Shown: in pieces, positions 17,542 to 27,566 of the stretch
How the letters are laid out: each line of letters begins with the position of its first letter
Position numbering within the stretch: the stretch's first letter is position 1
Notes under the pieces: model-generated
Told to the model about the DNA's origin: nothing
Database searches by the model: none
The model's input: the letters and a program-made list of their open reading frames with translations, nothing else
Source of the DNA: JAWWOL01 sp033851545
Lineage (GTDB): Bacteria > Actinomycetota > Actinomycetes > JAWWOL01
Length of the DNA: 64,000 nucleotides
Direction of reading: 5' to 3'
Assembly (NCBI GenBank): GCA_033851545.1
Contig: JAWWOO010000109.1
Location: forward strand, 59,426 to 123,425
Made by a program: the position numbers and the translations under genes

Positions 17542-18378
17542 TCACGCTGCGGAGCCCAGACGCGCCCGGGCGGCCTTCAGGTGCGGGCCCTCGAGGCGGT
17601 CCGCCGGCAACGCCAGCAGGGTCGTACGCAGCGCGCGGGCGGCGCCGGTCGTGGCCAGGTCCGCCCCCGGCAGCGCCGCCAAGCCGCCCAGACCGGGGCC
17701 GTACATCGACTTGGCCCACCGCGGGAGCAAGGCGAACCCGAGCGAGGCGAGCCCCGCCCAGGCCGGCCTGGCAGGGGTGGCCAGCCGGGCCCAGAGCGGC
17801 ATCGGCGGGGCGAGGACGAACGCGGCAGCCCGGCGCGCCTCGCCGGTGACCCGGAGCTGGGGGCGCACCTGCTCGAAATACGAGGCCAGCGCCGACTCGG
17901 AGGCCGGGACCAGGGCCATGTCGAGTCCGACGAGCGGCGCCAGCCGCACCTGCTCGGCGACGTAGGTGTCAGCATCGCCGTTAGCCAGCGGGCCGCCGCA
18001 CCGCCGGTAGGTGCTGAGGACCGAGTCGACGAGGCAGCAGTGCACCCAGAGCAGCAGCTGAGGGTCATCGGCTGTGTAGTGCAGGCCGGTCACGCTGTCC
18101 GTGCCGCGCACGTAGCTGTGGATCCTGCGCAGCCGCGCGGCGGCCGGCTCGATCTCCGCCAGGGTGCCGTACGTCGTCAGCCCGATCCAGCCGGCCGTGC
18201 GCATCAGCCGACCCCACGGGTCGCGCCGGAAGTCCGAGTGGTCCGCCACTCCGGCCATCGCGAGCGGGTGCAACGCCTGCAGGTAGAGCGCGCGCAGGCC
18301 GGCGAGGCCCATCACCGGGTCGGCGTGCAGCCGCCAGGTGACGTCGTCAGGAGTGAACAGCCCGGGCTCAGGGGTCAT
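17542..18378 (-). CDS. MpaB-like oxygenase family protein (DUF2236)
   Basis: A 278-residue protein. The pattern WRLHADPVMGLAGLRALYLQALHPLAMAGVADHSDF near the start, written in part, and RRIHSYVRG plus LWVHCCLVDSVL further on match the oxygenase MpaB/DUF2236 (latex-clearing-protein-like) family, whose conserved His and Arg residues bind haem b in characterised members. Substrate unknown; the family includes rubber oxygenase Lcp and mycophenolic-acid pathway MpaB. It follows the hydrolase gene by 12 bp, within a leftward cluster. Confidence 0.8.
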   Translation of the reverse strand: MTPEPGLFTPDDVTWRLHADPVMGLAGLRALYLQALHPLAMAGVADHSDFRRDPWGRLMRTAGWIGLTTYGTLAEIEPAAARLRRIHSYVRGTDSVTGLHYTADDPQLLLWVHCCLVDSVLSTYRRCGGPLANGDADTYVAEQVRLAPLVGLDMALVPASESALASYFEQVRPQLRVTGEARRAAAFVLAPPMPLWARLATPARPAWAGLASLGFALLPRWAKSMYGPGLGGLAALPGADLATTGAARALRTTLLALPADRLEGPHLKAARARLGSAA

Positions 18379-18390
18379 CCACCAAGCGTG

Positions 18391-19251
18391 TCACGAGGTT
18401 GCGGCGCGCGCCTCCCGGGCCGCCGCGTCCTCGAGTGAGGCCCAGAAGTCCAGTAGTACGCGGGCAGTGGCGTTCGGCTGCTCGACGGCGGGGGAGTGCA
18501 CCGCACCGGAGATCACGGCGTGCCTGGCCCGGAGTCGCTCGGCCGCGTCGGCCTGCACCGCGGGCGGCCAGGCGTCGTCCTCGTTCCCGTACGCGACCAG
18601 CAGCGGGACGTCCGTACCCCGCAGCTCATCGGTACGGTCCGGTTCGGCGAGCAGGGCGTCGCCCATGACCAGCAGCCCGGTCGCCGAGCTGGCGTGGAAC
18701 CGCCGGTGCCGGAACGCCTCGATCTCAGCCGGCAGGTCCTCCGCGCCTTCCATGTACTCCCAGACACCGGCCTTGCCGCGCTCGAGCAGGACCGGCCGCA
18801 GGGCGACGATCCGCTCTGCCCGTTCGCCGGGGATGGCGGCGGGGCCGGAGTCGAGCAGGGTCAGCGACCGGAACGCCGCCGGGTCCTCGATCGCCGCGTG
18901 CCGCCCGACCAGCCCACCGAAGGAATGGCCGACGACGTGGACCGGCTCGTCCCCGAGCAGGTGAAGCAGGCCGAGCAGGTCGCGGGCCAACGCCGCGATC
19001 CCGTACGAGAGCGGGTCGTCGTCACCGACCGACTCGTACTGCCCACGCTGGTCGTACGCGATGACCCGATGTCCGGCGTCGGTGAGCTGCTCGAGGATGC
19101 TGAGGAAGTCCTCCTTGCTCCCGGTGTATCCGGGCACCAGGACGACGGTGGCGCGGGTCCGCTCGACCGGCGTCGTCTCCACGGCGGCGAGGCGGCCGAG
19201 GTCAATGGCGCGAGCGCACGGCGGGATCTGCAGCGACCGCGGCGTGCTCAT
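18391..19251 (-). CDS. Alpha/beta-fold hydrolase
   Basis: A 286-residue alpha/beta hydrolase. The oxyanion region is LVPGYTGSKEDF, the nucleophile elbow is VGHSFGGLVG with Ser as nucleophile, and the Asp/His end parts are LLVAYGNEDDAWPP and VISGAVHSPAVEQP. Esterase or related activity is likely; substrate unknown. The ATG at 19251 overlaps the stop of the phosphoesterase gene by 4 bp, which decided the start against a longer frame. Confidence 0.88.
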   Translation of the reverse strand: MSTPRSLQIPPCARAIDLGRLAAVETTPVERTRATVVLVPGYTGSKEDFLSILEQLTDAGHRVIAYDQRGQYESVGDDDPLSYGIAALARDLLGLLHLLGDEPVHVVGHSFGGLVGRHAAIEDPAAFRSLTLLDSGPAAIPGERAERIVALRPVLLERGKAGVWEYMEGAEDLPAEIEAFRHRRFHASSATGLLVMGDALLAEPDRTDELRGTDVPLLVAYGNEDDAWPPAVQADAAERLRARHAVISGAVHSPAVEQPNATARVLLDFWASLEDAAAREARAATS

Positions 19252-19757
19252 CGGGCGAGCGTACGCGGCAGGGAGTGCAGCACGACGTCGCGCAGGCCGC
19301 CGTCGTCGACCGTCGCCGTCAGGTAGGTGCAGGCCGGCTGGCTCCGGCGGTCGGTCGGGGAGCCCGGGTTGAGTAGCCGCATCCCGCCCGGAGTCACGCT
19401 GTCCCAAGGGATGTGGCTGTGGCCGAAGACCAGCAGGTCGGTGTCCGGGTAGTCGGCGTCGGCCCGTTGCTCGCGGCCGGTACGGGGTCCGGTCTCGTGC
19501 ACCACCGCGACCCGTACCCCCGACAGTGTGAACCGGGCGACCTCGGGCACTCGGGCACGCAGCTCCGGTCCGTCGTTGTTGCCGTGGACGCCGACCACGG
19601 TCGCCGCGCGCGCTGCCAGCCGGTCGAGCAGCGCCACATCGACCCAGTCGCCGGCGTGGATGACGACGTTCGCCTCGTCGACGGCGTCCCAGACCTCAGG
19701 TGGCAGGTCCCTGGCCCTCACCGGCACGTGGGTGTCCGCCAACAGCAACAGGCGCAT
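19248..19757 (-). CDS. YfcE/MJ0936-family metallophosphoesterase
   Basis: A 169-residue calcineurin-like phosphoesterase. The dinuclear metal motifs are complete: LLADTHVP (DxH), IHAGDW (GD), GVHGNNDGP (GNND), AVVHE and VFGHSHIP (GHSH), followed by LLNPGS. Members hydrolyse phosphodiesters in vitro; the physiological substrate is usually unknown. Cytoplasmic. First gene of a leftward set with the hydrolase and MpaB-like genes. Confidence 0.92.
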   Translation of the reverse strand: MRLLLLADTHVPVRARDLPPEVWDAVDEANVVIHAGDWVDVALLDRLAARAATVVGVHGNNDGPELRARVPEVARFTLSGVRVAVVHETGPRTGREQRADADYPDTDLLVFGHSHIPWDSVTPGGMRLLNPGSPTDRRSQPACTYLTATVDDGGLRDVVLHSLPRTLAR

Positions 19758-19799
19758 ACCAGCATTCTGCCGGTACGCGCCTGTCGGAAGCTGTCTGGG

Positions 19800-20255
19800 T
19801 CAGACGCCGTTCGCGACGTCGTCCAGCGTGAGGTTGTCCACCAGCATGTCGGTCACGCCGTCAAAGCGGCCACACTCGACGCACCGGACACCCACGGCGA
19901 GCCAGCTGACCTTGGGACCGTCGTCCGTCGGTTCGGCGTGCACCCCGATGGCAACCTCGGCGATCGACTGCTGGCAACCCTTGCAGCACCACATCGCCGG
20001 GTAGTTCCAGTGCTCGGCAGAGTCGAGCAGGTGCGAGACCTCGCCGCAGGACAGGCAGCGCCGGCGGGCGATGCCGTTGTGCGGGTCGCCCTCGACGTAG
20101 AACCAGGTCGCCGGCGTCTCACCGTGCTTGTCGCTGCTACACGCGGTCTGCAGGGTGTGGGTCACCGCGGGACAACCGCCGAGACCGGACATCCACGCCT
20201 TCAGATCCTCGGCGTCCTCGCCGATCCGGTGTCCCGCCACCGTTTGCAACACCAT
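19800..20255 (-). CDS. Cys-rich putative zinc-binding hypothetical protein
   Basis: A 151-residue protein I do not recognise. It has at least nine Cys, including CLSC around residue 67, CCKGC around residue 89 and CVEC around residue 123, so two zinc-ribbon-like knuckles are likely. A short N-terminal leader (VLQTVAGHRIGEDAEDLKAW) and an acidic C-terminus complete it. No membrane segment or signal peptide. The start was set by a strong AAGGAGG seven bases before the ATG. Function unknown; nucleic acid or protein binding is possible. Confidence 0.72.
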   Translation of the reverse strand: MVLQTVAGHRIGEDAEDLKAWMSGLGGCPAVTHTLQTACSSDKHGETPATWFYVEGDPHNGIARRRCLSCGEVSHLLDSAEHWNYPAMWCCKGCQQSIAEVAIGVHAEPTDDGPKVSWLAVGVRCVECGRFDGVTDMLVDNLTLDDVANGV

Positions 20256-20411
20256 GTGCGTCCTCCTTGGCCCACAACCACGTCGACCGGCCGGGCGCCG
20301 ATCTTTACGCGATTGACCGACGGATTCCGGCAGACGGCCCAGCCGGAAGCGGACAACGAGGATGCAGCAAGGCAATTCCGTACGGTACGGGCACGCGGCC
20401 CGGCCGTCCGG

Positions 20412-20708
20412 CTAGCGCTGAGCCTCTTGCCCGCTATTGCGAGCACGTCGCTCAGCGCCCACGAAGCGATCAGTCGATGAGTGGCGGGGTCTCCGTTGCG
20501 GCTCGCTGCCCCTGCCGCCGCGCCGGCGCCACGCCCAGGGCACCAGCAGGGTGAGGGCGACGGCGACGGAGGCTGCCACGGCGACAGCGCCCCAGAAACC
20601 CAGAAGCGAGCGCAGCGATAGGGATAACACCGCGAACAGGACGTAGTACGCGATCAGACGGATCGTCCGCTGACGCTCACCTGCCCCCGGGAAGGATTTG
20701 TGGAACAT
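20412..20708 (-). CDS. Small two-helix membrane protein
   Basis: A 98-residue protein beginning MFHKSFPGAGERQRTIRL. Two adjacent hydrophobic segments, about residues 19-35 and 38-56, are followed by a strongly basic Arg-rich tail with the pattern WAWRRRGGRG. This layout resembles small actinobacterial DUF4229-type inner-membrane proteins but I cannot assign it firmly. It lies 49 bp after the DEAD-box helicase stop and may be co-transcribed. Confidence 0.6.
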   Translation of the reverse strand: MFHKSFPGAGERQRTIRLIAYYVLFAVLSLSLRSLLGFWGAVAVAASVAVALTLLVPWAWRRRGGRGSEPQRRPRHSSTDRFVGAERRARNSGQEAQR

Positions 20709-20757
20709 CCTTGGCGCTCCCGCGCGGACGATGGCCCACAAACACGTTGCCAGGCGA

Positions 20758-22308
<1,551 letters not shown>

Positions 22309-22576
22309 GGCAAACGCCTCTCAATGGGCGGGAGGTCGACGCGAAATCGGGCTCCGCTCGCGCCGCGCGAAATTCAGGCGGCAGGCGCGGGAGCAGCGAC
22401 CTGGCGACCGCACCGCTGCGGTCGAACGAGGCGCCAGGGTGTCCGGAAGCCTCGGTTACGCGGTCAGTCTACCTGCCCCGCCGGATAGGGTCGGGAGCGC
22501 AACACGCGGGTCGCACCCGCAAGCGCGGGGAACCGCGACGAACCGCCAGGAACATTTGCCAGCCGAGGGAGCAGTC
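22309..22576. other. Divergent intergenic region, helicase / ferritin-like gene
   Basis: This 268-bp region separates the leftward helicase from the rightward ferritin-like gene and must hold both promoters. I see no convincing open frame. The part nearest the helicase (22309-22330) has its ribosome-binding site. A long 5' leader is common for actinobacterial DEAD-box helicase genes, but no specific RNA structure could be established by eye. Confidence 0.5.
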
Positions 22577-23287
22577 ATGTCCGAGACGCCAGCCGACGAG
22601 CGGCCCGCCGCCGACGACAAGGTTGGCCCGGACGCCGCCCCGAACCCCGCGGTCGTCGACCTGCTCGGCGTCCTCGCGTACGGGCAGCTCATCGCGTTCG
22701 AGCACCTGGCCGACGACGCCCGGCTGGCGCCGACCCTGCTGGACAAGGCCGCGTTGGGCGGGATGGCCGTCGCGGAGTACCAGCACTACGAGCGGATCGC
22801 GAAATACCTGCGCACGATCGGCGTCGACCCGGTTGCCGCGATGGAGCCGTTCGTCGCACCGCTCGACGCCTTCCACGACCTGACCGCGCCCAGCGACTGG
22901 CTCGAGGGGCTGGTCAAGGCCTTCGTCGGCGACGGCATCGCCACCGACTTCTACCGGGAGGTGGCGACGTTCCTCGACGCCGAGCCGGAGGCGCTGGTCA
23001 TCGAGGTGCTCTCCGACAGCGGGCACGCTGCCTTTGCGGTCGAAAAGGTACGCGCCGCCATCGAGGCCGACCCGAGCGTGGCCGGGCGCCTCGCCCTGTG
23101 GGGCCGGCGGCTGGTGGGCGAGGCCCTGGTCCAGGCGCAGCGGGTGGCCGTGGACCGTGAGGCGCTGACCGATCTGATCGTCGGAGGGGCGACCGCATCG
23201 GGCGGCCTGGTGGAGCTGGGCAAGATGCTCGCCCGGCTCACCGAGGCGCACACCAAGCGGATGGCCCAGCTCGGTCTGCGGCCCTGA
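22577..23287 (+). CDS. Ferritin-like fold protein (MiaE-like hydroxylase family)
   Basis: A 236-residue helical protein with an acidic N-terminal tail. Metal-ligand-like residues occur in LLGVLAYGQLIAFEHLADD, in MAVAEYQHYERIAKYL (an ExxH-type motif) and in VEKVRAAIE, consistent with a di-iron ferritin-like bundle related to tRNA hydroxylase MiaE. In Mycobacterium tuberculosis the equivalent gene (as I recall, Rv3210c) sits next to an RhlE helicase, as here. Function unproven. The ATG at 22577 follows GAGGGAGCAGTC. Convergent with DUF3107. Confidence 0.8.
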   Translation: MSETPADERPAADDKVGPDAAPNPAVVDLLGVLAYGQLIAFEHLADDARLAPTLLDKAALGGMAVAEYQHYERIAKYLRTIGVDPVAAMEPFVAPLDAFHDLTAPSDWLEGLVKAFVGDGIATDFYREVATFLDAEPEALVIEVLSDSGHAAFAVEKVRAAIEADPSVAGRLALWGRRLVGEALVQAQRVAVDREALTDLIVGGATASGGLVELGKMLARLTEAHTKRMAQLGLRP

Positions 23288-23312
23288 CCGTCAGCGGGCC
23301 AGGTGTCCCGGG

Positions 23313-23537
23313 CTAGGAGCCGAAGCCGACCCGGCGCCCCTCGGGCTCGCCCAGCTCGATGTAGGCGATCTTCTCAGCAGGCACGTAGACCTTGCGGCCC
23401 TTCTCGTCGACCAGGACGAACAGCCCGAAATCGGCTTTCAAGGCCTCGTGGAGCAGCTTCTCGACGTCGTCGGAGGACGCGCTGGTCTCGAGCACGATCT
23501 CGCGGGGCGCGTACTGCACGCCGATCTTGACCTCCAC
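23313..23537 (-). CDS. DUF3107 family small protein
   Basis: A 74-residue acidic protein that matches DUF3107, with the opening MEVKIGVQYAPREIVLET and the RKVYVPAEKIAYIELG stretch. The family is nearly confined to actinobacteria and is usually next to a TetR regulator and the RhlE helicase, as here. Mycobacterial homologue Rv3208A is, as I recall, annotated as an unknown. Function unknown; the conserved position suggests a core role. Confidence 0.92.
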   Translation of the reverse strand: MEVKIGVQYAPREIVLETSASSDDVEKLLHEALKADFGLFVLVDEKGRKVYVPAEKIAYIELGEPEGRRVGFGS

Positions 23538-23622
23538 CGGGGCCTCCTGATCTCTCGGTCGCTGCGGGGACTGCCTGCTCAGCCAGGCTAGTCGACCATG
23601 ACCGCGGAGGACGGGGGACGAC

Positions 23623-24321
23623 CTACGCCGTCGGCGAAACCGGTCCGTCCTCCGTACGGGGGAAGCCTGAGATCCCCCGCCAGGTCAGGTTGCCCAGCAG
23701 CCGGATCGCGTGCTCTCTGTCGATCAGGCCCGGCGACTGGAGCCACCAGCGGGCGGCCACCTCGGCCAGCCCGATCATGCCGATCGAGAGCAGGTGCGCC
23801 TCTGCCGGCCCGGAGCCGGTGTCCTTGGCGATCGTCTCGGCGACGGCCTCCGCGCAGTCGCTGTGCATCCGCTCGACCCTGGCCGCGACCATCGGGTCGT
23901 TGCGCAAGTCGGACTCGAACACCAGCCGGAACGCACCGGCCGTGTCGGTGCTCTCCGCGGTGACGAAGTCGAAGTAGGCCGCCACGCAGCCGTCGACCCT
24001 GGCCTTGTTGTCTGTGGTCGAGCTCAAGGCCTCCCGTACGCGGCTCACGAGCCCGTCGGCGTGCTGGTCGAGCAGGGCGAGGTAGAGGTCGAGCTTGCCC
24101 GGAAAGTGCTGGTACAGCACGGGTTTGCTCACCCCGGCGCGCTCTGCGATGTCGTCCATGGCTGCCGCGTGGTAGCCCTGTGCGACGAAGACCTCCTGGG
24201 CCGCCCTGAGGAGCTGCTTACGCCGGGCCGACCGCGGCAACCGGGCGCTGCGCTGCCGGCTCGGTGACAGTTCCGGTGGCTCCGGAGTCGGTGGCCTGTG
24301 GGTTGGCGAGCTCACCGGCAC
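23623..24321 (-). CDS. TetR-family transcriptional regulator
   Basis: A 232-residue repressor-like protein. The N-terminal 30 residues are a Pro/Ser/Arg-rich extension. The helix-turn-helix is clear in LLRAAQEVFVAQGYHAAAM through AERAGVSKPVLYQHFPGKLDLY. The ligand domain is all-helical and gives no clue to the inducer. It follows the DUF3107 neighbourhood conserved in actinobacteria. A dyad just upstream at about 24350-24374 may be its operator. Confidence 0.88.
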   Translation of the reverse strand: MPVSSPTHRPPTPEPPELSPSRQRSARLPRSARRKQLLRAAQEVFVAQGYHAAAMDDIAERAGVSKPVLYQHFPGKLDLYLALLDQHADGLVSRVREALSSTTDNKARVDGCVAAYFDFVTAESTDTAGAFRLVFESDLRNDPMVAARVERMHSDCAEAVAETIAKDTGSGPAEAHLLSIGMIGLAEVAARWWLQSPGLIDREHAIRLLGNLTWRGISGFPRTEDGPVSPTA

Positions 24322-24349
24322 TCCCTTCCAACCTTGGCCCGGCGACAGT

Positions 24350-24375
24350 CTACCGGTGAGTAACCACGCGGTGAA
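24350..24375. promoter_or_regulatory. Possible TetR operator (imperfect dyad)
   Basis: The 54-bp gap between the modC stop and the TetR start contains CTACCGGTGAGTAACC and, at its far end, CACCGGGTAG, giving an imperfect inverted repeat of the CTACC-GGTG type. It is at the right place for autoregulation of the TetR gene, but could equally be a terminator of the mod operon. Weak evidence. Confidence 0.3.
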
Positions 24376-25422
24376 TCACACCGGGTAGACGTCGACCTCG
24401 GTCGCCTTGACCGCACACCACACGGGCGCGCCGGGCACCAGCCGCAGCTCGGCCACGGCCGCGGCGGTGAGGTCGACCAGCACGTTCGGCGGCCCGTCGA
24501 CCGCGGCCCGGATGGTGTCCCCGCGGCTCTCGAGGCTGCGTACGCGGCCAGGCCAGCTGTTGCGCGGGCTGCCGTGCGGCTGCTCGGCGAACAACGAGAT
24601 CGCTGACGGGCGCAGGGCGAGGTAGACCGGCCCGTGGTGCTGCCCGGCGACGGTGAGGGACACCTGGTCCGCCAGCGCGACCCGACTCCCGTCCGCCAGC
24701 CCGAGCAGCAGGTTGAGCCCGACCAGCCGGGCGACGTAGTCGGTACGGGGTGCCCGGGCGACCTCGGCCGGCGTACCGGACTGCACCACTCGGCCGCCCT
24801 CGATCACGACGAGCTGGTCGGCGAGGACCAGGGCGTCCAGCGGGTCGTGGGTGACGAGTACGGTGGCGCCGTCGAACGCGTCGAGGTGTGTTCGCAGGTC
24901 GGCCCGTACGGTCATCCGGGTGCCGGCGTCGAGTGCCGCGAGCGGCTCGTCGAGCAGCAGCAGCCTCGGCGACACCGCGAGCGCCCTCGCCAGAGCCACC
25001 CGCTGGGCCTGACCTCCGGACAGCTTCGCCGGCCGTACGTCCGCATGCCCGCCGAGCTCGAAGCGGTCGAGCAGCTGGTCAGCCCTCGCCAGTGCGGCGG
25101 CGCGGTCAGTGCCGCTTGCCCGCAGCCCGAACGCGACGTTGTCCCTGGCGGACATCGTCGGGAACAGCAGGTAGTCCTGGAACACGACGCCGACCGGCCG
25201 GCTCTCGGCCGGCACATGGATCCGGTCGTCCGCGAGCGTCGTGCCGTCGAGGACGACGTGACCCCTGGTCATCGGCAGCAGACCGGCGAGTGCCCGCAGG
25301 GTCGTGGTCTTGCCGGCGCCGTTGGGCCCCAGCAGGGCCAGGACCCCTCCGGACGGGACCCGCAGCGGCACGTCGACGGCGAAGCTGCCGCGGTCGACGA
25401 CGACATGAGCGTCGAGGCTCAT
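24376..25422 (-). CDS. modC: Molybdate ABC transporter ATP-binding protein ModC
   Basis: A 348-residue ABC ATPase. Walker A is LLGPNGAGKTT, the signature LSGGQAQRVALARAL, Walker B LLLLDEPLAALD, and the H-loop LVTHDPLDAL. A C-terminal region of about 110 residues (GRVRSLESRG, then TEVDVYPV) is the TOBE/MOP domain that binds oxyanion in ModC. It powers import of molybdate or tungstate through ModB. The ATG overlaps the modB stop by 4 bp, which favours this start over one four codons upstream. Confidence 0.93.
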   Translation of the reverse strand: MSLDAHVVVDRGSFAVDVPLRVPSGGVLALLGPNGAGKTTTLRALAGLLPMTRGHVVLDGTTLADDRIHVPAESRPVGVVFQDYLLFPTMSARDNVAFGLRASGTDRAAALARADQLLDRFELGGHADVRPAKLSGGQAQRVALARALAVSPRLLLLDEPLAALDAGTRMTVRADLRTHLDAFDGATVLVTHDPLDALVLADQLVVIEGGRVVQSGTPAEVARAPRTDYVARLVGLNLLLGLADGSRVALADQVSLTVAGQHHGPVYLALRPSAISLFAEQPHGSPRNSWPGRVRSLESRGDTIRAAVDGPPNVLVDLTAAAVAELRLVPGAPVWCAVKATEVDVYPV

Positions 25423-26225
25423 GCCCGTAACCAACGCTCGCGCAGCAGGGCCAGGATCGCGATCGACACAGCCAGCAGCACCAGGCTCAACGCGATCGCG
25501 CCGTCCGGGTTGTCCTGCAGCGCAAGGTAAACGGTGAGCGGCATCGTCTGCGTCGTGCCGGGGAAGTTGCCGGCGAAGGTGATCGTCGCGCCGAACTCAC
25601 CGAGTGCCCTGGCCCAGCACAGCACCGCCCCGGCGCCGATGCCGGGCGCGAGCATCGGCAGCGTCACCCGGGTGAAGGCGTACCAGCGCGAAGCGCCGAG
25701 GGTCGCAGCCGCCTCGTCGAAGCGTGGGTCGAGCGCCCGCAGTGAACCCTCGACGGAGATGACGAGGAACGGCAGGGCCACGAACGTCTCGGCGATGACG
25801 ACGGCCGTCGTGGTGAACGGCAGCGACAGCCCGAAGGCGTCGTACAGCCACCGTCCGATCACCCCGCTGCGGCCGAACCCCAGCAGCAGCGCGACGCCGC
25901 CGACGACCGGTGGCAGGACCAGGGGAACAGTGACCAGGGCCCGGAGCAGGCCCCGGCCCGGGAACTCGAGACGCGCGAGCACCCAGGCCATGGGGACACC
26001 CAGGATCAGCGACGCGACGGTCGCCATGCTCGCGGTCTCGAGGGAGAGGCGCAGCGGGGTGAGGACGTCGTGGCCGGAGAGCAGCCCGAACAGATGCCGC
26101 CACGGCGCCCGGATCAGCAGCGCCAGCAAGGGAAGCAGCAGGAACGCGACACCGATGCCTGCCGGGACGAGGAGCCCAGCCGGCAGTCGCCCGCCTCGTC
26201 GCGGGTGAAGCTGTCGAGAGGTCAC
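25419..26225 (-). CDS. modB: Molybdate ABC transporter permease ModB
   Basis: A 268-residue inner-membrane permease with about six hydrophobic segments. The EAA-loop region reads EAAATLGASRWYAFTRVTLP, as in binding-protein-dependent permeases, and VLPPVVGGVALLLGFG and ALGEFGATITFAGN are characteristic of molybdate/sulfate permeases. It overlaps modA by 4 bp upstream and modC by 4 bp downstream. Confidence 0.94.
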   Translation of the reverse strand: MTSRQLHPRRGGRLPAGLLVPAGIGVAFLLLPLLALLIRAPWRHLFGLLSGHDVLTPLRLSLETASMATVASLILGVPMAWVLARLEFPGRGLLRALVTVPLVLPPVVGGVALLLGFGRSGVIGRWLYDAFGLSLPFTTTAVVIAETFVALPFLVISVEGSLRALDPRFDEAAATLGASRWYAFTRVTLPMLAPGIGAGAVLCWARALGEFGATITFAGNFPGTTQTMPLTVYLALQDNPDGAIALSLVLLAVSIAILALLRERWLRA

Positions 26226-26998
26226 GGCTTGAGGAAGCCGGCCGCTGAGAGCACGGCAGCGCCGGTCGAGGACAGCACGTAGCCGATGAACGCTGCGGCC
26301 GCGGCCGGGTTCTTGCCGGACTTGACCGCCACGATGGGGTAGGTCGCGATCGCCTGCGCAGCCTCGGGAAACGCGATGCCGGTGACCTTGTCACCCGCTG
26401 CCTTGACGTCGGTCTGGTAGACGAGCCCGGCGTCGGCCTCGTTCAGCTCCACCTTGGTGAGGACGGACTTGACGTCCTGCTCGAGGCTGACCGGCTTGGC
26501 GGTCAGGTTGGCCGCGCCATAGGCGCTGGTGGCGGCAGCACCGCACGGCACGGTCGGCGCACAGATCACCAGCTTGACGCCCGCCCTGGTCGTGTCGGCG
26601 AGCGTCGCCACGTGCGCCGGGTTGCTTGGCGGGACCGCGATCTCGAGCTCGTTCCGCACGAACGTGACCGGTGCTCCGAGGCCGTCCTTGGCATCGGTCA
26701 CGGTTGCCATCGTCTTGCTGCTCGCCGCTGCGAAGACGTCCACGGCCGCGCCGCCGGTGATCTGGGCGGCGAGCGAGTCGGAGCCGCCGAAGTTCAGGGT
26801 GACCTTCACCCCGGGGTGGGTCGCCTCGAACCGGCCGGCCAGCGCAGTGAAGGACTCCTTGAGCGAGGCGGCCGCGGACACGACGACAGGGCCGGTGGCG
26901 CCTGCACTGCTCGACCTGCTCGAGGATGAGCTGCCGCAGGCCGTCGTGGTCACGGTGCAGGCCACTGACAGAGCTAGGAGGAGGCGGCGGCGCATCAC
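26222..26998 (-). CDS. modA: Molybdate-binding lipoprotein ModA
   Basis: A 258-residue solute-binding protein with a lipoprotein signal: basic RRRLLLA start, hydrophobic core and TTAC lipobox near residue 20. The mature part begins with VVVSAAASLKESFTALAGRF, the typical ModA opening in which Ser residues contact molybdate. GGSDSLAAQI, VDVFAAAS and the C-terminal FIGYVLSS region also fit. It would capture molybdate outside the membrane for ModBC. Confidence 0.94.
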   Translation of the reverse strand: MMRRRLLLALSVACTVTTTACGSSSSSRSSSAGATGPVVVSAAASLKESFTALAGRFEATHPGVKVTLNFGGSDSLAAQITGGAAVDVFAAASSKTMATVTDAKDGLGAPVTFVRNELEIAVPPSNPAHVATLADTTRAGVKLVICAPTVPCGAAATSAYGAANLTAKPVSLEQDVKSVLTKVELNEADAGLVYQTDVKAAGDKVTGIAFPEAAQAIATYPIVAVKSGKNPAAAAAFIGYVLSSTGAAVLSAAGFLKP

Positions 26999-27022
26999 GG
27001 GATCTCCTGGTACGCAGGGCTT

Positions 27023-27427
27023 CTAGCGCCGGTCGTCGGGGATCTCGACGACGACGTTGGTGGACTTGATGGAGGCGAGCGCCCGAACACCCGGCTCGAG
27101 TCCGAGCTCGTCGGCGGCCTCGCGGCTCATCAGCGAGACGATCCGGTGCGGCCCGCACTGCAGCTCGACCTGGGCCATGACCGTGTCCCTGGTCACCTCG
27201 GTGACGATGCCGACGAGGCGGTTGCGGGCGGAGACCCGGCCGGATCCAGGGGCCGCCAGCTCTGCGGCATGGGACGCGGCGAACGTGGCCAGCACGCGGC
27301 CGTCCACCCCCCGGTGCCCACCGGCGCCCTCGACCGAGGCGAACCGGCCGGCGTCGGCCCAGCGGCGCACGGTGTCGTCGCTGACGCCGAGCAGCTCGGC
27401 GGCCTCGCGCACGGTGAAGACGGGCAT
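27023..27427 (-). CDS. HTH-TOBE regulator/molbindin of the mod operon
   Basis: A 134-residue protein of two parts. Residues 1-60 form an excisionase/MerR-type winged helix (VREAAELLGVSDDTVRRWADAG). Residues 65-130 form a TOBE/MOP molybdate-binding domain (SARNRLVGIVTEVTRDTVMAQVEL and ALIKSTNVVVEI-like end, read here as ASIKSTNVVVE). This HTH-TOBE architecture recurs upstream of modABC in actinobacteria and is a ModE analogue. It is 24 bp ahead of modA and so probably the first gene of the operon. Confidence 0.9.
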   Translation of the reverse strand: MPVFTVREAAELLGVSDDTVRRWADAGRFASVEGAGGHRGVDGRVLATFAASHAAELAAPGSGRVSARNRLVGIVTEVTRDTVMAQVELQCGPHRIVSLMSREAADELGLEPGVRALASIKSTNVVVEIPDDRR

Positions 27428-27566
27428 GGCTGCACCTTATCCGCAGGTGCGGCTCGTTGTCGCGACAGAAACCGCAGATGCGCAGTTCGCCTGGCTATGA
27501 GAGGCGCAGTTGCGGAAGCTCACCCGGTCGGGCCCGCGCTGCTCGCGATTGCCGTGCTGGTCATGG

